DNA of 64,000 nucleotides from an uncultured Planktomarina sp. (GTDB taxonomy: Bacteria; Pseudomonadota; Alphaproteobacteria; Rhodobacterales; Rhodobacteraceae): positions 308,686 to 372,685 of the forward strand of contig CAJJBZ010000001.1 of the NCBI GenBank assembly GCA_905182535.1, in the 5' to 3' direction. This document shows, piece after piece, positions 1 to 9,843 of the stretch. Below the pieces are notes generated by a model, which saw only the letters and a list, made by a program, of their open reading frames with translations, did not search any database and was not told where the DNA came from. Every line of letters begins with the position of its first letter. The stretch's first letter is position 1. The position numbers and the translations under genes were made by a program.

Positions 1-1138
1 AAAATCCACCAAGAACAGAACCAAAATTATTACCAGAACCACCGACTATTACCATCACCCAAATCAAAAAAGTAAAACGCAATGGCTGGTACGAGGCAGG
101 AGTAAGCTGACTATCGAGTGTCGTCATCATAGCCCCGGCCACACCACAAATTGCAGAGCCTAATATGAAAATCTGTAAATGTCTCGCGGTGACGTTTTTA
201 CCCATAGCTTCAGCCGCGACTTCATTATCCCTAATAGCGCGCATCATACGACCCCATGGGCTCGCTAAAGCTAACTGCGCCAGCAACAAGACTATGACCA
301 GAACTACAGAAAATAATCCAGCGTAACCGAGTTTAACTACTATTGAGGATGCAGTGATTGGGTCAACTCCGATACTTGCAGCACGTTCTACAAAGCTTGC
401 ACTTTCTTGGAGATCAATCTCGTAAGGTACAGGGCGTGGCAGGCCAATCACATTTTTTACACCCCTTGCTAACCAGTCCTCATTCTTCATAATAGCTATT
501 ATGATTTCAGAAATACCAAGCGTCGCGATTGCGAGGTAATCGGAGCGTAGCCCTAGCGCCGTTTTCCCAATTAACCACGCTACACTCGCGGCGAGGACAC
601 CTCCAACTGGCCATGAAATCACAGTCATAAAGCCCCAGTCCTTGTAATTTTTGCCACCAAAATTAAGGCCGCCTAGATATCCTGTACTGGCCGGATCAAC
701 TGCTTCAATAGCGTTAACTCCACCATCAAATACATATCGAAACAAGAAAAACCCACCTATTAAAATCGCAATTGTAGATACGGTTTTGGTGCGACCAGAT
801 TTTAGGCGTGTTTGAGCTATGATGGCTGCCGTCACAGTTGCTGCTCCTAAAACTAGCCCTAACATTACATGTAAGCCACCGGCTGCCCAGGCGTCGCCTG
901 TGGGTGGCATAGAGATTAATACTGAAGCAAGGCCGCCGAGGGCCACAAACCCCATGATGCCGACGTTAAATAGCCCAGCAAAGCCCCACTGGAGGTTTAC
1001 GCCCAAGGCCATAATTGCTGAGATTAAACCCATATTTAAAATGAATAGCGCGGTGTTCCAGCTTTGGATGAAACCCGTACCAGCAATCAAGCATGCAACA
1101 ATAAAAAACATACTTACATTTTTAACAGCAGTGCTCAT
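1..1138 (-). CDS. livM: Branched-chain amino-acid ABC transporter permease LivM (partial, runs off the left edge)
   Basis: Translating the minus strand from the ATG at 1138 gives an uninterrupted hydrophobic protein that is still open at base 1. It has the LivM features: several membrane helices, the stretch GLRSDYLAIATLGISEI and, further on, GRMMRAIRDNE, the cytoplasmic loop that contacts the ATPases. The start codon overlaps the livH stop (ATGA), so the two permeases are translationally coupled. It should form the inner-membrane channel with LivH, powered by LivG and LivF. The C-terminus lies outside the window. Confidence 0.9.
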   Translation of the reverse strand, partial: MSTAVKNVSMFFIVACLIAGTGFIQSWNTALFILNMGLISAIMALGVNLQWGFAGLFNVGIMGFVALGGLASVLISMPPTGDAWAAGGLHVMLGLVLGAATVTAAIIAQTRLKSGRTKTVSTIAILIGGFFLFRYVFDGGVNAIEAVDPASTGYLGGLNFGGKNYKDWGFMTVISWPVGGVLAASVAWLIGKTALGLRSDYLAIATLGISEIIIAIMKNEDWLARGVKNVIGLPRPVPYEIDLQESASFVERAASIGVDPITASSIVVKLGYAGLFSVVLVIVLLLAQLALASPWGRMMRAIRDNEVAAEAMGKNVTARHLQIFILGSAICGVAGAMMTTLDSQLTPASYQPLRFTFLIWVMVIVGGSGNNFGSVLGGF

Positions 1139-2148
1139 ACTGATTTCCCTCTAAACAAACCAGTCGGCCGGAATAATAGCACAATAATTAAAATCGAGAA
1201 GCTAACAGCAAATTTATAATCTGTAGAGAGCAGTTGAACTAAAGTACTGGGCTCCAAATGTTCTGGTAAAAGATACTTAAGAACCTTTTTAAGTGGGTAG
1301 GTGATAAGAACTTCCGAAAATGCGATTACGAAGCCACCTGCGATTGCACCAACGGGATTGCCCAACCCACCAACTACGGCAGCAGCAAAAATGGGCAAAA
1401 GTAATTGTAGATAAATAAAAGGCTTGAAAGACTTATCTAATCCGTAGAGCGCACCAGCCGTTGCGGCAAGGGCCGCCACAATGATCCATGTGACCATTAC
1501 CACTCGGTCTGGGTTGATCCCAGATAATAGCGCTAAATCCTCGTTATCAGAAAACGCTCGCATTGATTTTCCAGTACGTGTTCGGTTTAAAAACCAAAAT
1601 AGCACGATCACCACGATTACAGCTGTTACTATCGTGATTCCCTGAGTAGTTTTAAATGCCAGTCCCTCTTTTAACCCTGTCATTATTTTGAAGTCTTTGG
1701 CGGATATGATGAACCGTTCTCCATCAGCGAAGCGCTGATCATTGGGGCCAATAATGAACCTAACCAACCCATTCATAACGAACATCACGCCCATAGATAC
1801 AATAACCAAAATTACTGGAGCTGCTTTTTGTTGTCGGTAAAATCGGTATACCAGTCTATCTGTTGCCAATAAGAGTAATGCCGTAGCCGCTATCCCAAAG
1901 GGAATAGCTAGTAACGCAGTCGGCAGCGGACCAAGAGAAATACCCCAACTCTGGAATAACCATGTGACTAAGATAGTTACCATTGCACCAAAAGCCATGG
2001 TGTCACCATGTGCAAAATTCGAAAATCGTAAAATACCATATATTAAAGTAACCCCAAGTGCTCCAAGCGCTAGCTGGCTTCCATAGGCTATTGCTGGGAT
2101 GAATACATAGTTGGCCAAAACAACGATCGCAGTCAAAATATCAGTCAT
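1135..2148 (-). CDS. livH: Branched-chain amino-acid ABC transporter permease LivH
   Basis: A 337-residue polytopic membrane protein of the LivH family. Family features include GALGVTLIYGILRFSNFAHG near residues 27-46, the ATPase-contact loop around GKSMRAFSDNEDLALLSGI, and a glycine-rich AAVVGGLGNPVGA motif near the C-terminus. At 337 residues it is somewhat longer than the roughly 300 of enteric LivH, which is common in alphaproteobacteria. It starts 2 bases after livF and overlaps livM by 4 bases, consistent with one polycistronic mRNA. Substrate (branched-chain amino acids, or possibly amides or urea) cannot be fixed from the permease alone. Confidence 0.92.
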   Translation of the reverse strand: MTDILTAIVVLANYVFIPAIAYGSQLALGALGVTLIYGILRFSNFAHGDTMAFGAMVTILVTWLFQSWGISLGPLPTALLAIPFGIAATALLLLATDRLVYRFYRQQKAAPVILVIVSMGVMFVMNGLVRFIIGPNDQRFADGERFIISAKDFKIMTGLKEGLAFKTTQGITIVTAVIVVIVLFWFLNRTRTGKSMRAFSDNEDLALLSGINPDRVVMVTWIIVAALAATAGALYGLDKSFKPFIYLQLLLPIFAAAVVGGLGNPVGAIAGGFVIAFSEVLITYPLKKVLKYLLPEHLEPSTLVQLLSTDYKFAVSFSILIIVLLFRPTGLFRGKSV

Positions 2149-2150
2149 GT

Positions 2151-2867
2151 CTAGCCCCCCAAGAATGATTTGCGCACATCAGGGTTAGACAAAAGTGCTG
2201 CCCCAGTGTCTGTGAAGCGATTGCTACCTTGAACCAAGACATAGCCTTTATCTGCTATAGCCAAAGCCTGCCTAGCATTTTGTTCCACCATTAATATTGA
2301 GATACCAGTGCGTGCTACTTCAATGATCCGGTCGAACAGCTCGTCCATGACAATGGGTGAGACACCCGCGGTAGGTTCATCCAACATCAAAACTTTGGGT
2401 TGGGTCATCAGAGCCCGCCCGACAGCGACCTGCTGCCGTTGACCACCAGATAGTTCACCTGCTGCTTGTTTTCGTTTGTCGCGCAGGATGGGGAAGAGAT
2501 CAAAAATTTGGTCCATGGTGACCTGTATATCGTCGCGCCGTAAAAAAGCGCCCATCTCGAGGTTTTCTTCAACTGTGAGAGAAGTAAAAATATTTGAAGT
2601 TTGAGGTACGAAGGCCATACCTTTTGCAACTCTATCTTGAGGCGACATACTCGTGATATCTTCCCCACCTAAACGAACAGCACCTTTATGGATGTTTAGC
2701 ATCCCAAAGACCGCCTTCATTGCAGTAGACTTACCTGCGCCGTTGGGACCAACAATCACCGCAATCTCTCCCGGGTTCACTGCAATTGTGCAGTTATGCA
2801 AAATATCTGCACCAGTGCCATAACCCCCAGTCATGTTTTCACCGATTAAAAACGGCTCAACCATCAT
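2151..2867 (-). CDS. livF: Branched-chain amino-acid ABC transporter ATPase LivF
   Basis: A 238-residue ABC ATPase. Walker A is GPNGAGKST (about residues 40-48), the signature is LSGGQRQ, Walker B is VLMLDEPTAG and the switch histidine region is replaced by MVEQNARQAL, as is usual for LivF. The start codon overlaps the livG stop by 4 bases. A second ATG directly follows the first, so the true N-terminus may be one residue shorter. It should form the ATP-hydrolysing heterodimer with LivG on the cytoplasmic face of the importer. Confidence 0.93.
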   Translation of the reverse strand: MMVEPFLIGENMTGGYGTGADILHNCTIAVNPGEIAVIVGPNGAGKSTAMKAVFGMLNIHKGAVRLGGEDITSMSPQDRVAKGMAFVPQTSNIFTSLTVEENLEMGAFLRRDDIQVTMDQIFDLFPILRDKRKQAAGELSGGQRQQVAVGRALMTQPKVLMLDEPTAGVSPIVMDELFDRIIEVARTGISILMVEQNARQALAIADKGYVLVQGSNRFTDTGAALLSNPDVRKSFLGG

Positions 2868-3640
2868 GCCGCCCCTTTATTTTTTAATCCAGTACCTAGA
2901 TAGGCTTCAATAACCTGATCATTAGCTTTGATTTCGTTAATTGTACCCTGCGCCAGCACTTTACCTTCAGCCATAACTATAACTGGATCACAAAGACGGC
3001 CTATAAATTCCATATCATGTTCTATCATGCAAAATGTGTAACCGCGCTCGCGGTTTAGTCGTAGAATTGCATCGCCAATCGTGTTGAGTAGTGTCCTATT
3101 TACGCCAGCGCCAACCTCATCCAGGAATACGATCCGCGCATCAACCATCATGGTGCGACCAAGTTCCAGAAGCTTTTTCTGCCCACCAGACAGGTTACCA
3201 GCTTTTTCATCGCGCAAATGGTCAATAGTTAAAAATTCTAGAACCTCATCAGCCTTAGCAAGTAGTGCCCTTTCTTCATTGGCAATACGCTTCCGTCCAA
3301 ACCAAGTATTCCAAAGAATTTCTCCAGATTGGCGTCCAGGCACCATCATCAGATTTTCGCGAACGCTCATAGAACCAAACTCATGTGCAATTTGGAAGGT
3401 GCGTAGCAGTCCTTTGTGAAACAAAGCATGTGGAGGCATGCCAGTTATGTTTTCGCCACCCATGGTGACCGTACCAGAGGTTGGAGGCAACACACCTGCT
3501 ATCACATTAAATAAAGTTGTTTTCCCAGCGCCATTAGGGCCAACTAGACCAGTTATGGAACCCTCATCTATTTCAAGGGAAGATCCATCTACGGCATGAA
3601 AACCGCCAAAATGACGATGTAGGTTTTGAACCTTTATCAT
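2864..3640 (-). CDS. livG: Branched-chain amino-acid ABC transporter ATPase LivG
   Basis: A 258-residue ABC ATPase. Walker A is GPNGAGKTT, the signature is LSGGQKK, Walker B is ARIVFLDEVGAGVN, and the switch region reads MIEHDMEFI. The long insertion between Walker A and the signature (residues about 85-125) is typical of LivG as opposed to LivF. In Walker B the usual proline after DE is V, a minor variation seen here only. It lies 74 bases downstream of the binding-protein gene, separated by a hairpin, and overlaps livF, so the membrane components form one coupled block. Confidence 0.93.
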   Translation of the reverse strand: MIKVQNLHRHFGGFHAVDGSSLEIDEGSITGLVGPNGAGKTTLFNVIAGVLPPTSGTVTMGGENITGMPPHALFHKGLLRTFQIAHEFGSMSVRENLMMVPGRQSGEILWNTWFGRKRIANEERALLAKADEVLEFLTIDHLRDEKAGNLSGGQKKLLELGRTMMVDARIVFLDEVGAGVNRTLLNTIGDAILRLNRERGYTFCMIEHDMEFIGRLCDPVIVMAEGKVLAQGTINEIKANDQVIEAYLGTGLKNKGAA

Positions 3641-3665
3641 GCCAACTCTCCATGGTGCGGATACA

Positions 3666-3697
3666 TAAACAGCCCCACTAGGAAGCAGGGCTGTTTA
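3666..3697 (-). terminator. Intercistronic hairpin between the binding-protein gene and livG
   Basis: A perfect 10-bp inverted repeat, TAAACAGCCC at 3666-3675 and GGGCTGTTTA at 3688-3697, encloses a 12-base loop. There is no T-run on the downstream side in the minus direction. It is therefore more likely a partial terminator or RNA-stabilising hairpin that lowers expression of the membrane genes relative to the binding protein, as is common in binding-protein operons. That role is inferred from position. Confidence 0.6.
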
Positions 3698-3714
3698 TCT
3701 GTTTCTAAAAAAAT

Positions 3715-4899
3715 TTAGCGATACTTTACAGTAACCTGAGCCCCATCGGAATATTGCACCTGTTTGTAATTACCAGCAGACTCACCACTACCAATTAGTT
3801 CAACGGCAGTTGCGCCATCATAATTGATTGCGATACCAGCAGCCACAGCTTGAAGTGCAAGACCTAATTGACCTGGGTTGATTGTAAGACCAGGAGCATT
3901 TGCAACACTCATTACGTGGTCTTTATAAACGGCCGGATCTGAAGAACCGGCTGCCTGCATTGCCAGCATGATCAAAGCTGCTGCATCATAAGATTCGGCA
4001 GCAAATGGAGATGTACCGTCGAAACCTGCCGCAGCTGCCATCGTAGCAAATATACCAGCACCTTCACTGTTAGTACCTGGGACCTGACCAGTAGAGCCAT
4101 CAATTTCAGATCCAAAATTTTCAACTAATTTTGCTGAAATCATACCATCTGGGAAGTGAAAAGTATCAAACGCACCAGAATCTAGAGCAGCCCGGACGAC
4201 GCCTGATCCGCCCTGATCCACATAACCAGCTACGACCAACCGATCGCCACCAGCGGCAGCAAGAGCACCAACTTCAGCAGAATAATCAGCCTTACCATCT
4301 TCATGAGCAGCGTTAATTGTTACGGTGCCACCAGCGGATTCAAATGCAGCTTGAAAGCTATCAGCTAATCCCTTGCCATAATCATTATTAGTGTAGGTAA
4401 CTGCTACTTCCTTAATTCCTTCTTCCATAAGAACTTCAGTCATTACTACACCCTGACGAGCATCAGATGGTGCTGTACGAAAGAATAAACCATTATCTTC
4501 TGCCGTAGACAAACCTGGAGATGTGGCTGATGGTGAAATCATTACCATGCCGTTAGCTAGAGCCACGTTTGATAAAATAGCGCTAGTCACACCTGAACAA
4601 TCAGCACCCATAATACCTTTAATTCCATCTGATGTGATCAGACGTTCAGCCGCGGCTGTAGCTGCACCAGAGTCAATACAAGTGGAATCAGCACGAACTG
4701 ACATTACAGTGGAGCCACCTAAAAGTGCGCCGCTGGCGGTTGCCTCAGCCATTGCCAACTCAGCACCATCAGCCATATCGGGCGTAAGCGATTCAATTGG
4801 ACCAGTGAAACCAAGTATAACACCAATTTTAATATCTTCTGCGGACGCGAATCCAGCAGTCAAAGCGACAGCTGTTGTCGCTAAAAGCAATTTTCTCAT
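3715..4899 (-). CDS. livK: Branched-chain amino-acid ABC transporter periplasmic binding protein
   Basis: A 394-residue periplasmic binding protein of the Leu/Ile/Val type. It begins with a Sec signal peptide (MRKLLLATTAVALTAGFASA, predicted cleavage after residue 20) followed by DIKIGVILGFTGPIESL, the usual start of the mature domain. It has the two-lobe family features, including GADCSGVTSAI and FFRTAPSDARQG. It is the first gene of the liv operon, has its own 118-base upstream region, and is divided from livG by a hairpin. The ligand may be branched-chain amino acids or another small amide; family membership is clear, specificity is not. Confidence 0.88.
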   Translation of the reverse strand: MRKLLLATTAVALTAGFASAEDIKIGVILGFTGPIESLTPDMADGAELAMAEATASGALLGGSTVMSVRADSTCIDSGAATAAAERLITSDGIKGIMGADCSGVTSAILSNVALANGMVMISPSATSPGLSTAEDNGLFFRTAPSDARQGVVMTEVLMEEGIKEVAVTYTNNDYGKGLADSFQAAFESAGGTVTINAAHEDGKADYSAEVGALAAAGGDRLVVAGYVDQGGSGVVRAALDSGAFDTFHFPDGMISAKLVENFGSEIDGSTGQVPGTNSEGAGIFATMAAAAGFDGTSPFAAESYDAAALIMLAMQAAGSSDPAVYKDHVMSVANAPGLTINPGQLGLALQAVAAGIAINYDGATAVELIGSGESAGNYKQVQYSDGAQVTVKYR

Positions 4900-5017
4900 T
4901 GTACTCTCCCAAGTTGAATAGTTATCCAGTACTCATGATAAGATGGCTTTGTGCAAAAAGGAAGCAAATTATCATGTAATGTCGTATCTTTAACTAACTC
5001 GCTTTTGCAAACATAAC

Positions 5018-6022
5018 TCAACTAAACAGCCGAGAGGCACGTGCGCCTCGTTCTCGGTAAGGTGTCGTGTCATAATGGGCGCGATAGCACTTTGAAAAAT
5101 GAGAGGGTGATGCAAAGCCACACGCTAATGCCACGTTGATTACAGACATATCAGTCTGCATAAGAAGATTACGAGCCTTTTGTAGTCTCAACTCCATATA
5201 ATAACGCTTTGGCGATCGATTAAGATATCGGCGAAACAAACGCTCTAACTGCCGGGTTGACATAGCTACATCTCGAGCCAAATTTGAAGGACTAATTGGT
5301 TCTTCAATATTCTGTTCCATTTTTTGAATAACTAGGCTCAACTTGGGGTGGCGAACGCCAATACGGGTTGGGATGGACAACCGTTGTGTATCTTGGTCTG
5401 TTCGGATGGAAGAATAGATCAGCTGATCAGCAACGGCGTTGGCGAGGTCTTCACCGTGATCGTTTGCGACAAGCTTTAGCATTAAGTCAATCGAGGAGGT
5501 GCCACCGGCCGTAGTAATTCTATTACCATCAACTACGAAAACAGATTTAGTTAACTCTACATTTTCGAACTCTTCCGTAAAACTGTCTTGGTTTTCCCAA
5601 TGGATTGTAGCTCGTCTTCCATCTAATAACCCCGCTCTAGCCAGAGTGTAACCAGCCGTGCAGAGGCCAGCGATGACAGGACCCCGCCGAGCTTCACGCC
5701 TAACCCAATTCAACACTCTTTTTGTTGTGGCATTTTGTATATTTATGCCTCCACAAATCATAATTGTATCATCACGAAAGACTTCCTTGAGTTCACTTTG
5801 AACGACAAACTCGATGCCTGCAGAACATCTAACTGGCTCACCATCTTCCGACAGTAATATCCAAGTGTAGAGCTCGTACCCTGACATCCGGTTCGCGATG
5901 CGAAGGGATTCTACCGCTGCAGAAAAGCACAGCATGGTGAAATCCTTCAACAACACGAACACAAAACGCCTAGGTTTTGAGGGCGGATCTTGAATGTCTA
6001 CTAGCTGATCAGAAATATCCAT
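5018..6022 (-). CDS. GlxA-type transcriptional regulator (DJ-1/PfpI-like domain plus AraC HTH)
   Basis: A 334-residue regulator. The N-terminal half (about residues 20-185) is the class I amidotransferase-like / DJ-1 fold, with AGLCTAGYTLARAGLLDGRR and TIHWENQDSF. The C-terminal 100 residues form an AraC-type double helix-turn-helix, seen in STRQLERLFRRYLNRSPKRY and ACGFASPSHFSKCYRAHY. The ATG at 6022 is preferred because an AAAGG ribosome site precedes it; a TTG at 6040 would add six residues. Homologues control catabolism of amines, glycine betaine or carnitine, but the target here is unknown. It reads in the same direction as the liv operon and lies 118 bases upstream of it, so it may regulate that operon. 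Confidence 0.82.
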   Translation of the reverse strand: MDISDQLVDIQDPPSKPRRFVFVLLKDFTMLCFSAAVESLRIANRMSGYELYTWILLSEDGEPVRCSAGIEFVVQSELKEVFRDDTIMICGGINIQNATTKRVLNWVRREARRGPVIAGLCTAGYTLARAGLLDGRRATIHWENQDSFTEEFENVELTKSVFVVDGNRITTAGGTSSIDLMLKLVANDHGEDLANAVADQLIYSSIRTDQDTQRLSIPTRIGVRHPKLSLVIQKMEQNIEEPISPSNLARDVAMSTRQLERLFRRYLNRSPKRYYMELRLQKARNLLMQTDMSVINVALACGFASPSHFSKCYRAHYDTTPYRERGARASRLFS

Positions 6023-6191
6023 GCGACAACCTTTTAACAACCCAGAATAGGGTGAATAAATATTCCTTTGACCTTGAAGTAAGCGAGCGTCAAGACACTT
6101 AACTTATCACACATATTTTATTGTGGTTTATCAATAAAAATCTCTATAAAGTGACAGTGGTAACGCTAAATCAATTCCGGAGAAAAATAAT

Positions 6192-7562
6192 ATGACCAGC
6201 TGGCTAAAATCTGATTGGCGCTTAAAACCACGAGTTCAGATGCCTGAATATACTGATCAGTTGGCCTTGGCAGAAACTGAAAAAAAATTGGGGCAATACC
6301 CTCCATTGGTATTTGCCGGCGAAGCTCGTTCCTTACGCAAGCAATTGGCGGCGGTCAGCCGTGGAGAAGCGTTCTTACTTCAAGGTGGAGATTGTGCCGA
6401 AAGTTTTCAGGAGTTTTCTGCCGATAACATTCGAGATACATTTAAAGTTATGCTGCAAATGGCAATGGTACTGACTTATGGTGCTAAGGTACCTGTGGTG
6501 AAGGTTGGTCGTATGGCGGGACAATTTGCTAAGCCACGGTCTGCATCAACTGAGATCAAAGATGGCATAGAGCTGCCAAGCTATCGTGGCGACATAATCA
6601 ATAATTTAGATTTTACTACTGAGAGCCGCACACCAAATCCACAAAAAATGCTTCAGGCATACACCCAATCTGCGGCTACTCTGAACCTTTTACGAGCATT
6701 CTCAAAAGGTGGCTTTGCAGATATACATCAGGTCCACTCCTGGACATTGGGTTTCACGGAATCAGAGAAAGCTGCTGCTTATCGCGATATGGCCAATCGA
6801 ATATCTGATGCTCTGGACTTTATGCAAGCCGCGGGCCTGACTTCTGAGAGAAATGCCGAGTTAAGTACAGTAGATTTTTACACATCTCACGAGGCACTTC
6901 TATTAGAGTATGAGGAGGCTTTGTGTCGGGTTGACAGTACCTCCGGAAAATATGTTGCAGGATCAGGGCATTTGATTTGGATTGGCGACCGCACCCGTCA
7001 ACCAGATGGTGCGCATGTAGAGTTCTGCCGCGGCGTTCAAAATCCAATAGGTTTGAAATGTGGCCCTACCACCACCGTGGAAGACCTTAAAATTCTAATG
7101 GCGAAGTTAAACCCTGAAAACGAAGCTGGGCGTTTGACTTTGATCGCACGCTTCGGTGCAGGTGCCGTTGGAGATCACCTACCTAGATTAATCAAAGCTG
7201 TGAAAGACGAAGGTGCAAATGTTGTTTGGAGTTGTGATGCGATGCATGGCAACACCATCAAAGCATCATCTGGATATAAAACGCGTCCATTCGAAAGCGT
7301 ACTACGTGAAGTGCAAGAGTTTTTTGCTATTCATCGCGCTGAGGATACAATTCCTGGCGGTGTACATTTCGAGATGACTGGCCAAGACGTAACAGAATGC
7401 ACCGGCGGAGTACGTGCTGTGACGGATGAAAATTTGTCTGACCGCTACCATACGGCCTGTGATCCACGGTTGAATGCATCGCAATCTTTGGAATTGGCGT
7501 TCTTGGTTTCAGAAGAGCTGAGCCAAACTAATAAAACCCGCGCATCACGCATTGCGAGCTAG
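6192..7562 (+). CDS. aroG: Class II 3-deoxy-7-phosphoheptulonate (DAHP) synthase
   Basis: A 456-residue class II (plant / Mycobacterium type) DAHP synthase, which condenses phosphoenolpyruvate with erythrose 4-phosphate as the first step of the shikimate pathway. Family features are [13 protein letters not shown] (residues about 60-72), [56 protein letters not shown] and [18 protein letters not shown], which carry the substrate- and metal-binding residues. The start has a GGAG site (CCGGAGAAAAATAATATG). It is monocistronic: a divergent regulator lies upstream and a terminator follows. The symbol follows mycobacterial usage for type II enzymes. Confidence 0.95.
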   Translation: MTSWLKSDWRLKPRVQMPEYTDQLALAETEKKLGQYPPLVFAGEARSLRKQLAAVSRGEAFLLQGGDCAESFQEFSADNIRDTFKVMLQMAMVLTYGAKVPVVKVGRMAGQFAKPRSASTEIKDGIELPSYRGDIINNLDFTTESRTPNPQKMLQAYTQSAATLNLLRAFSKGGFADIHQVHSWTLGFTESEKAAAYRDMANRISDALDFMQAAGLTSERNAELSTVDFYTSHEALLLEYEEALCRVDSTSGKYVAGSGHLIWIGDRTRQPDGAHVEFCRGVQNPIGLKCGPTTTVEDLKILMAKLNPENEAGRLTLIARFGAGAVGDHLPRLIKAVKDEGANVVWSCDAMHGNTIKASSGYKTRPFESVLREVQEFFAIHRAEDTIPGGVHFEMTGQDVTECTGGVRAVTDENLSDRYHTACDPRLNASQSLELAFLVSEELSQTNKTRASRIAS

Positions 7563-7586
7563 TATTAGCTGACTAATTTTAGCGAA

Positions 7587-7616
7587 GGGCGCTCACTTTT
7601 GTGGGCCCCTTTTTTT
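7587..7616 (+). terminator. Rho-independent terminator of the DAHP synthase gene
   Basis: A stem formed by GGGCGCTCAC (7587-7596) and GTGGGCCCC (7601-7609), with one bulged base and a TTTT loop, is followed directly by a run of seven T. It lies 25 bases after the stop codon and is oriented for the plus strand. Confidence 0.8.
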
Positions 7617-7639
7617 GTGGCAACAGATTTTTAGAGCAT

Positions 7640-8060
7640 CTAGGTTGGCGGCAATGTGGCAACATGTGAAAACTTCAGATCATCGCAAGTCTGGCCGTTT
7701 GCTATATCTATGGATCCGAGGGTCAGAGTACAGTTGCCTTCAGAATCGAGCAGTGGCAGCAGGGTGAGAACGGCCTTGGTACCGGTCAAACTGCAAGACA
7801 GGGTTATGATCAGCCGTCGTCTTTATTTAAAGACCCCAGTAATCAGCTTCGCCAGCGCGGGTTTGGCTGTGGCAAGCATCAGGTTGGCGATGAGAGCGCC
7901 GCGTGCGTCGCCAACCGACAAAGTGTCGAGAGCACAATTTGGCACGCGAAGCTGCGGGGCACTGAGTGGACTAAATGCCTAGATAAAGGCCTGTGCCGAC
8001 ACCGGTGCAAATTGTGTTGGGTAAATTTGATGGTGACATAGCGAAAGATCACTGTTTTGA
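7640..8060 (-). pseudogene. Decayed coding remnant in the 750-base gap before yicC, possibly of a PAS_5-like protein
   Basis: The 753 bases between the DAHP synthase and yicC genes contain no intact gene. On the minus strand one frame gives protein-like stretches broken by stops and a shift: RVPNCALDTLSVGDARGAL, then AVLTLLPLLDSEGNCTLTLG and HVATLPPT before a stop near 7640. The second stretch resembles the LLPL...DG...LG segment of the alphaproteobacterial PAS_5 family (Pfam PF07310), but this is recall and not a search. I read it as a remnant of a minus-strand gene. Short plus-strand open frames here lack ribosome sites or family features. Confidence 0.3.
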
Positions 8061-8315
8061 CATCTCCACAATGCTGCAAAAATTGCGTTTTAGGCTGGGT
8101 AAATGTGAGTATTCGGGATTGGCTTTGTGGCTATCACATTGGTCACCTAATTCTCGCGGTCTGCTATAAGTGGCCCGTTCGGCTTATTAGCTTTTTCAGA
8201 ACCACGTTCTTCGGGAAATTAGTGAATATAGTGTTAATAGATTCAATTAAATTTAACAATTTTATTGGGCATTAAATTCCCGTAGACAGAGAGCAGAGTA
8301 GTCTGTGAGGGTGAG

Positions 8316-9197
8316 ATGTTAATATCGATGACGGGCATTGCCACAATGAGTGGATCAGTAGGTCCATATGATTGGTCTATGGAATTACGGGGGGTCAACA
8401 ATAAGGGTTTGGATATTCGAGCTCGTGTCCCCGATTGGTTAATGGGTCTGGACCAAGAAGTACGAAAATCGATTGCGGAAGTAGTAGCTCGTGGATCTTT
8501 ACAATTTGGTTTGAAAGTGTCGCTTTCAGAGACAACTATTCAGCGACAGATTGATCCCGTTAAGCTAGAGCAAATTTTGAAAAATGCAGTTACTTTGTCA
8601 GAACTTGCCAAACAAAAAGGCCTTGAGTTTGCTCCAATTGGATTGTCTGATATCTCAGCCCAAAATGGATTTATGGATTTTGAAGCTGGGGACGCAGTAA
8701 AAAAAGAACTAATGCAAATGGTAATGTCCGAGTTACCAAAACTTATTGCTCACTTTCAAAAATCACGGCAGGATGAAGGGCGAGCTTTGTATGCCGTCTT
8801 AGCCGGTGGGGTTGTTAATATGGAGAAGCTGTTGACGCAGGCAGCTAAAGCCATTCAAGATCGAGCCACTGAGTTTGAGACAAGCTTCAGGGCGGCTGTA
8901 TTCCGATTGAAGCAAGATATTGATCCCGAACGGCTGGCGCAAGAAATGGCCATAATTGCAGTCAAAAGTGACGTCACTGAAGAAATCGATCGATTAGCTG
9001 CTCACATTGCCGCAGCAAATGTTCTATTAAGTTCGCAAGAACCTGCAGGGCGCAAGTTTGATTTTTTGATGCAAGAATTTAACCGTGAGGCTAATACGCT
9101 TTGCTCGAAGTCCAACTCAAAGTCTCTCACAGCGATAGGACTTGAAATGAAAGTATTAATTGATCAGATGCGAGAGCAGGTGCAAAATGTCGAGTAA
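8316..9197 (+). CDS. yicC: YicC family endoribonuclease
   Basis: A 293-residue YicC/YloC family protein. Family features are the N-terminal [39 protein letters not shown], and the C-terminal acidic region ending [18 protein letters not shown] followed by CSKSNS and [18 protein letters not shown]. The YicC domain is followed by the DUF1732 domain. E. coli YicC is a ribonuclease implicated in small-RNA turnover. The gene overlaps gmk by 11 bases, and this yicC-gmk pairing is widespread. The ATG at 8316 has a GAGGGTGAG region upstream; an internal ATG at 8328 is an alternative start. Confidence 0.92.
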   Translation: MLISMTGIATMSGSVGPYDWSMELRGVNNKGLDIRARVPDWLMGLDQEVRKSIAEVVARGSLQFGLKVSLSETTIQRQIDPVKLEQILKNAVTLSELAKQKGLEFAPIGLSDISAQNGFMDFEAGDAVKKELMQMVMSELPKLIAHFQKSRQDEGRALYAVLAGGVVNMEKLLTQAAKAIQDRATEFETSFRAAVFRLKQDIDPERLAQEMAIIAVKSDVTEEIDRLAAHIAAANVLLSSQEPAGRKFDFLMQEFNREANTLCSKSNSKSLTAIGLEMKVLIDQMREQVQNVE

Positions 9198-9843
9198 CCC
9201 TATGCGGCGCGGTTTGTTGATTATTTTATCGTCACCTTCAGGTGCTGGAAAATCAACTTTGGCGCGCAGGTTAATGACCTGGGATGCGTCGCTAGCCTTC
9301 TCAGTCTCTTCTACCACCCGTAAAATGCGGAAAGGTGAAGAGGAAGGCAAAGATTATTTTTTTACTGATGAAGATAAATTCAAACAACAGGTTTCAGACG
9401 GTGACATGCTGGAGCATGCCCATGTTTTCGGCAAGTTTTATGGCTCTCCAAAAGGACCAGTTGAGGCGGCTATCAGCAAGGGTCAGGACGTTTTATTTGA
9501 TATTGATTGGCAAGGCGCACAGCAAATTTCTAACTCGGCGCTTCAAAAACATGTGCTATCAATTTTTATACTTCCGCCTTCAATTATGGAGCTGGAGCGC
9601 CGATTAAAGGTTAGGGGGCAAGACACTCCCGAGGTTATCACCAAGCGGATGCAGAAAAGCTGGGATGAGATCAGCCATTGGTCGGGTTATGATTATGTGT
9701 TGATAAACGATGACATTGACGCCACAGAGGAAAAACTAAAATCGATTCTGGCCACCGAACGGTTAAGGCGCAGTCAGCAGCCCGGATTATTGGATCATGT
9801 GCGGGCATTACAATCAGAATTTGAGAAAAAAAATGATTTATGA
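9187..9843 (+). CDS. gmk: Guanylate kinase
   Basis: A 218-residue guanylate kinase, phosphorylating GMP to GDP with ATP. The P-loop [15 protein letters not shown] is at residues about 14-28, followed by the GMP-binding [36 protein letters not shown] and [10 protein letters not shown]. The ATG at 9187 is chosen because the mature family start (short lead then [12 protein letters not shown]) matches it and it overlaps the yicC stop; the frame is open for nine codons further upstream. It overlaps the next gene by 11 bases, so yicC, gmk and the carbonic anhydrase gene are probably co-transcribed. Confidence 0.95.
   Translation: MSSNPMRRGLLIILSSPSGAGKSTLARRLMTWDASLAFSVSSTTRKMRKGEEEGKDYFFTDEDKFKQQVSDGDMLEHAHVFGKFYGSPKGPVEAAISKGQDVLFDIDWQGAQQISNSALQKHVLSIFILPPSIMELERRLKVRGQDTPEVITKRMQKSWDEISHWSGYDYVLINDDIDATEEKLKSILATERLRRSQQPGLLDHVRALQSEFEKKNDL

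Noticed and set aside
819..1154. Plus-strand open frame of 111 codons at the left edge
   Set aside because: It lies opposite livM, whose minus-strand translation has clear LivM motifs; the plus-strand product is a low-information shadow.
7656..8275. Plus-strand open frames of 108 and 72 codons between the DAHP synthase gene and yicC
   Set aside because: No ribosome site, no recognisable family, unusual composition; the minus strand gives more protein-like fragments.
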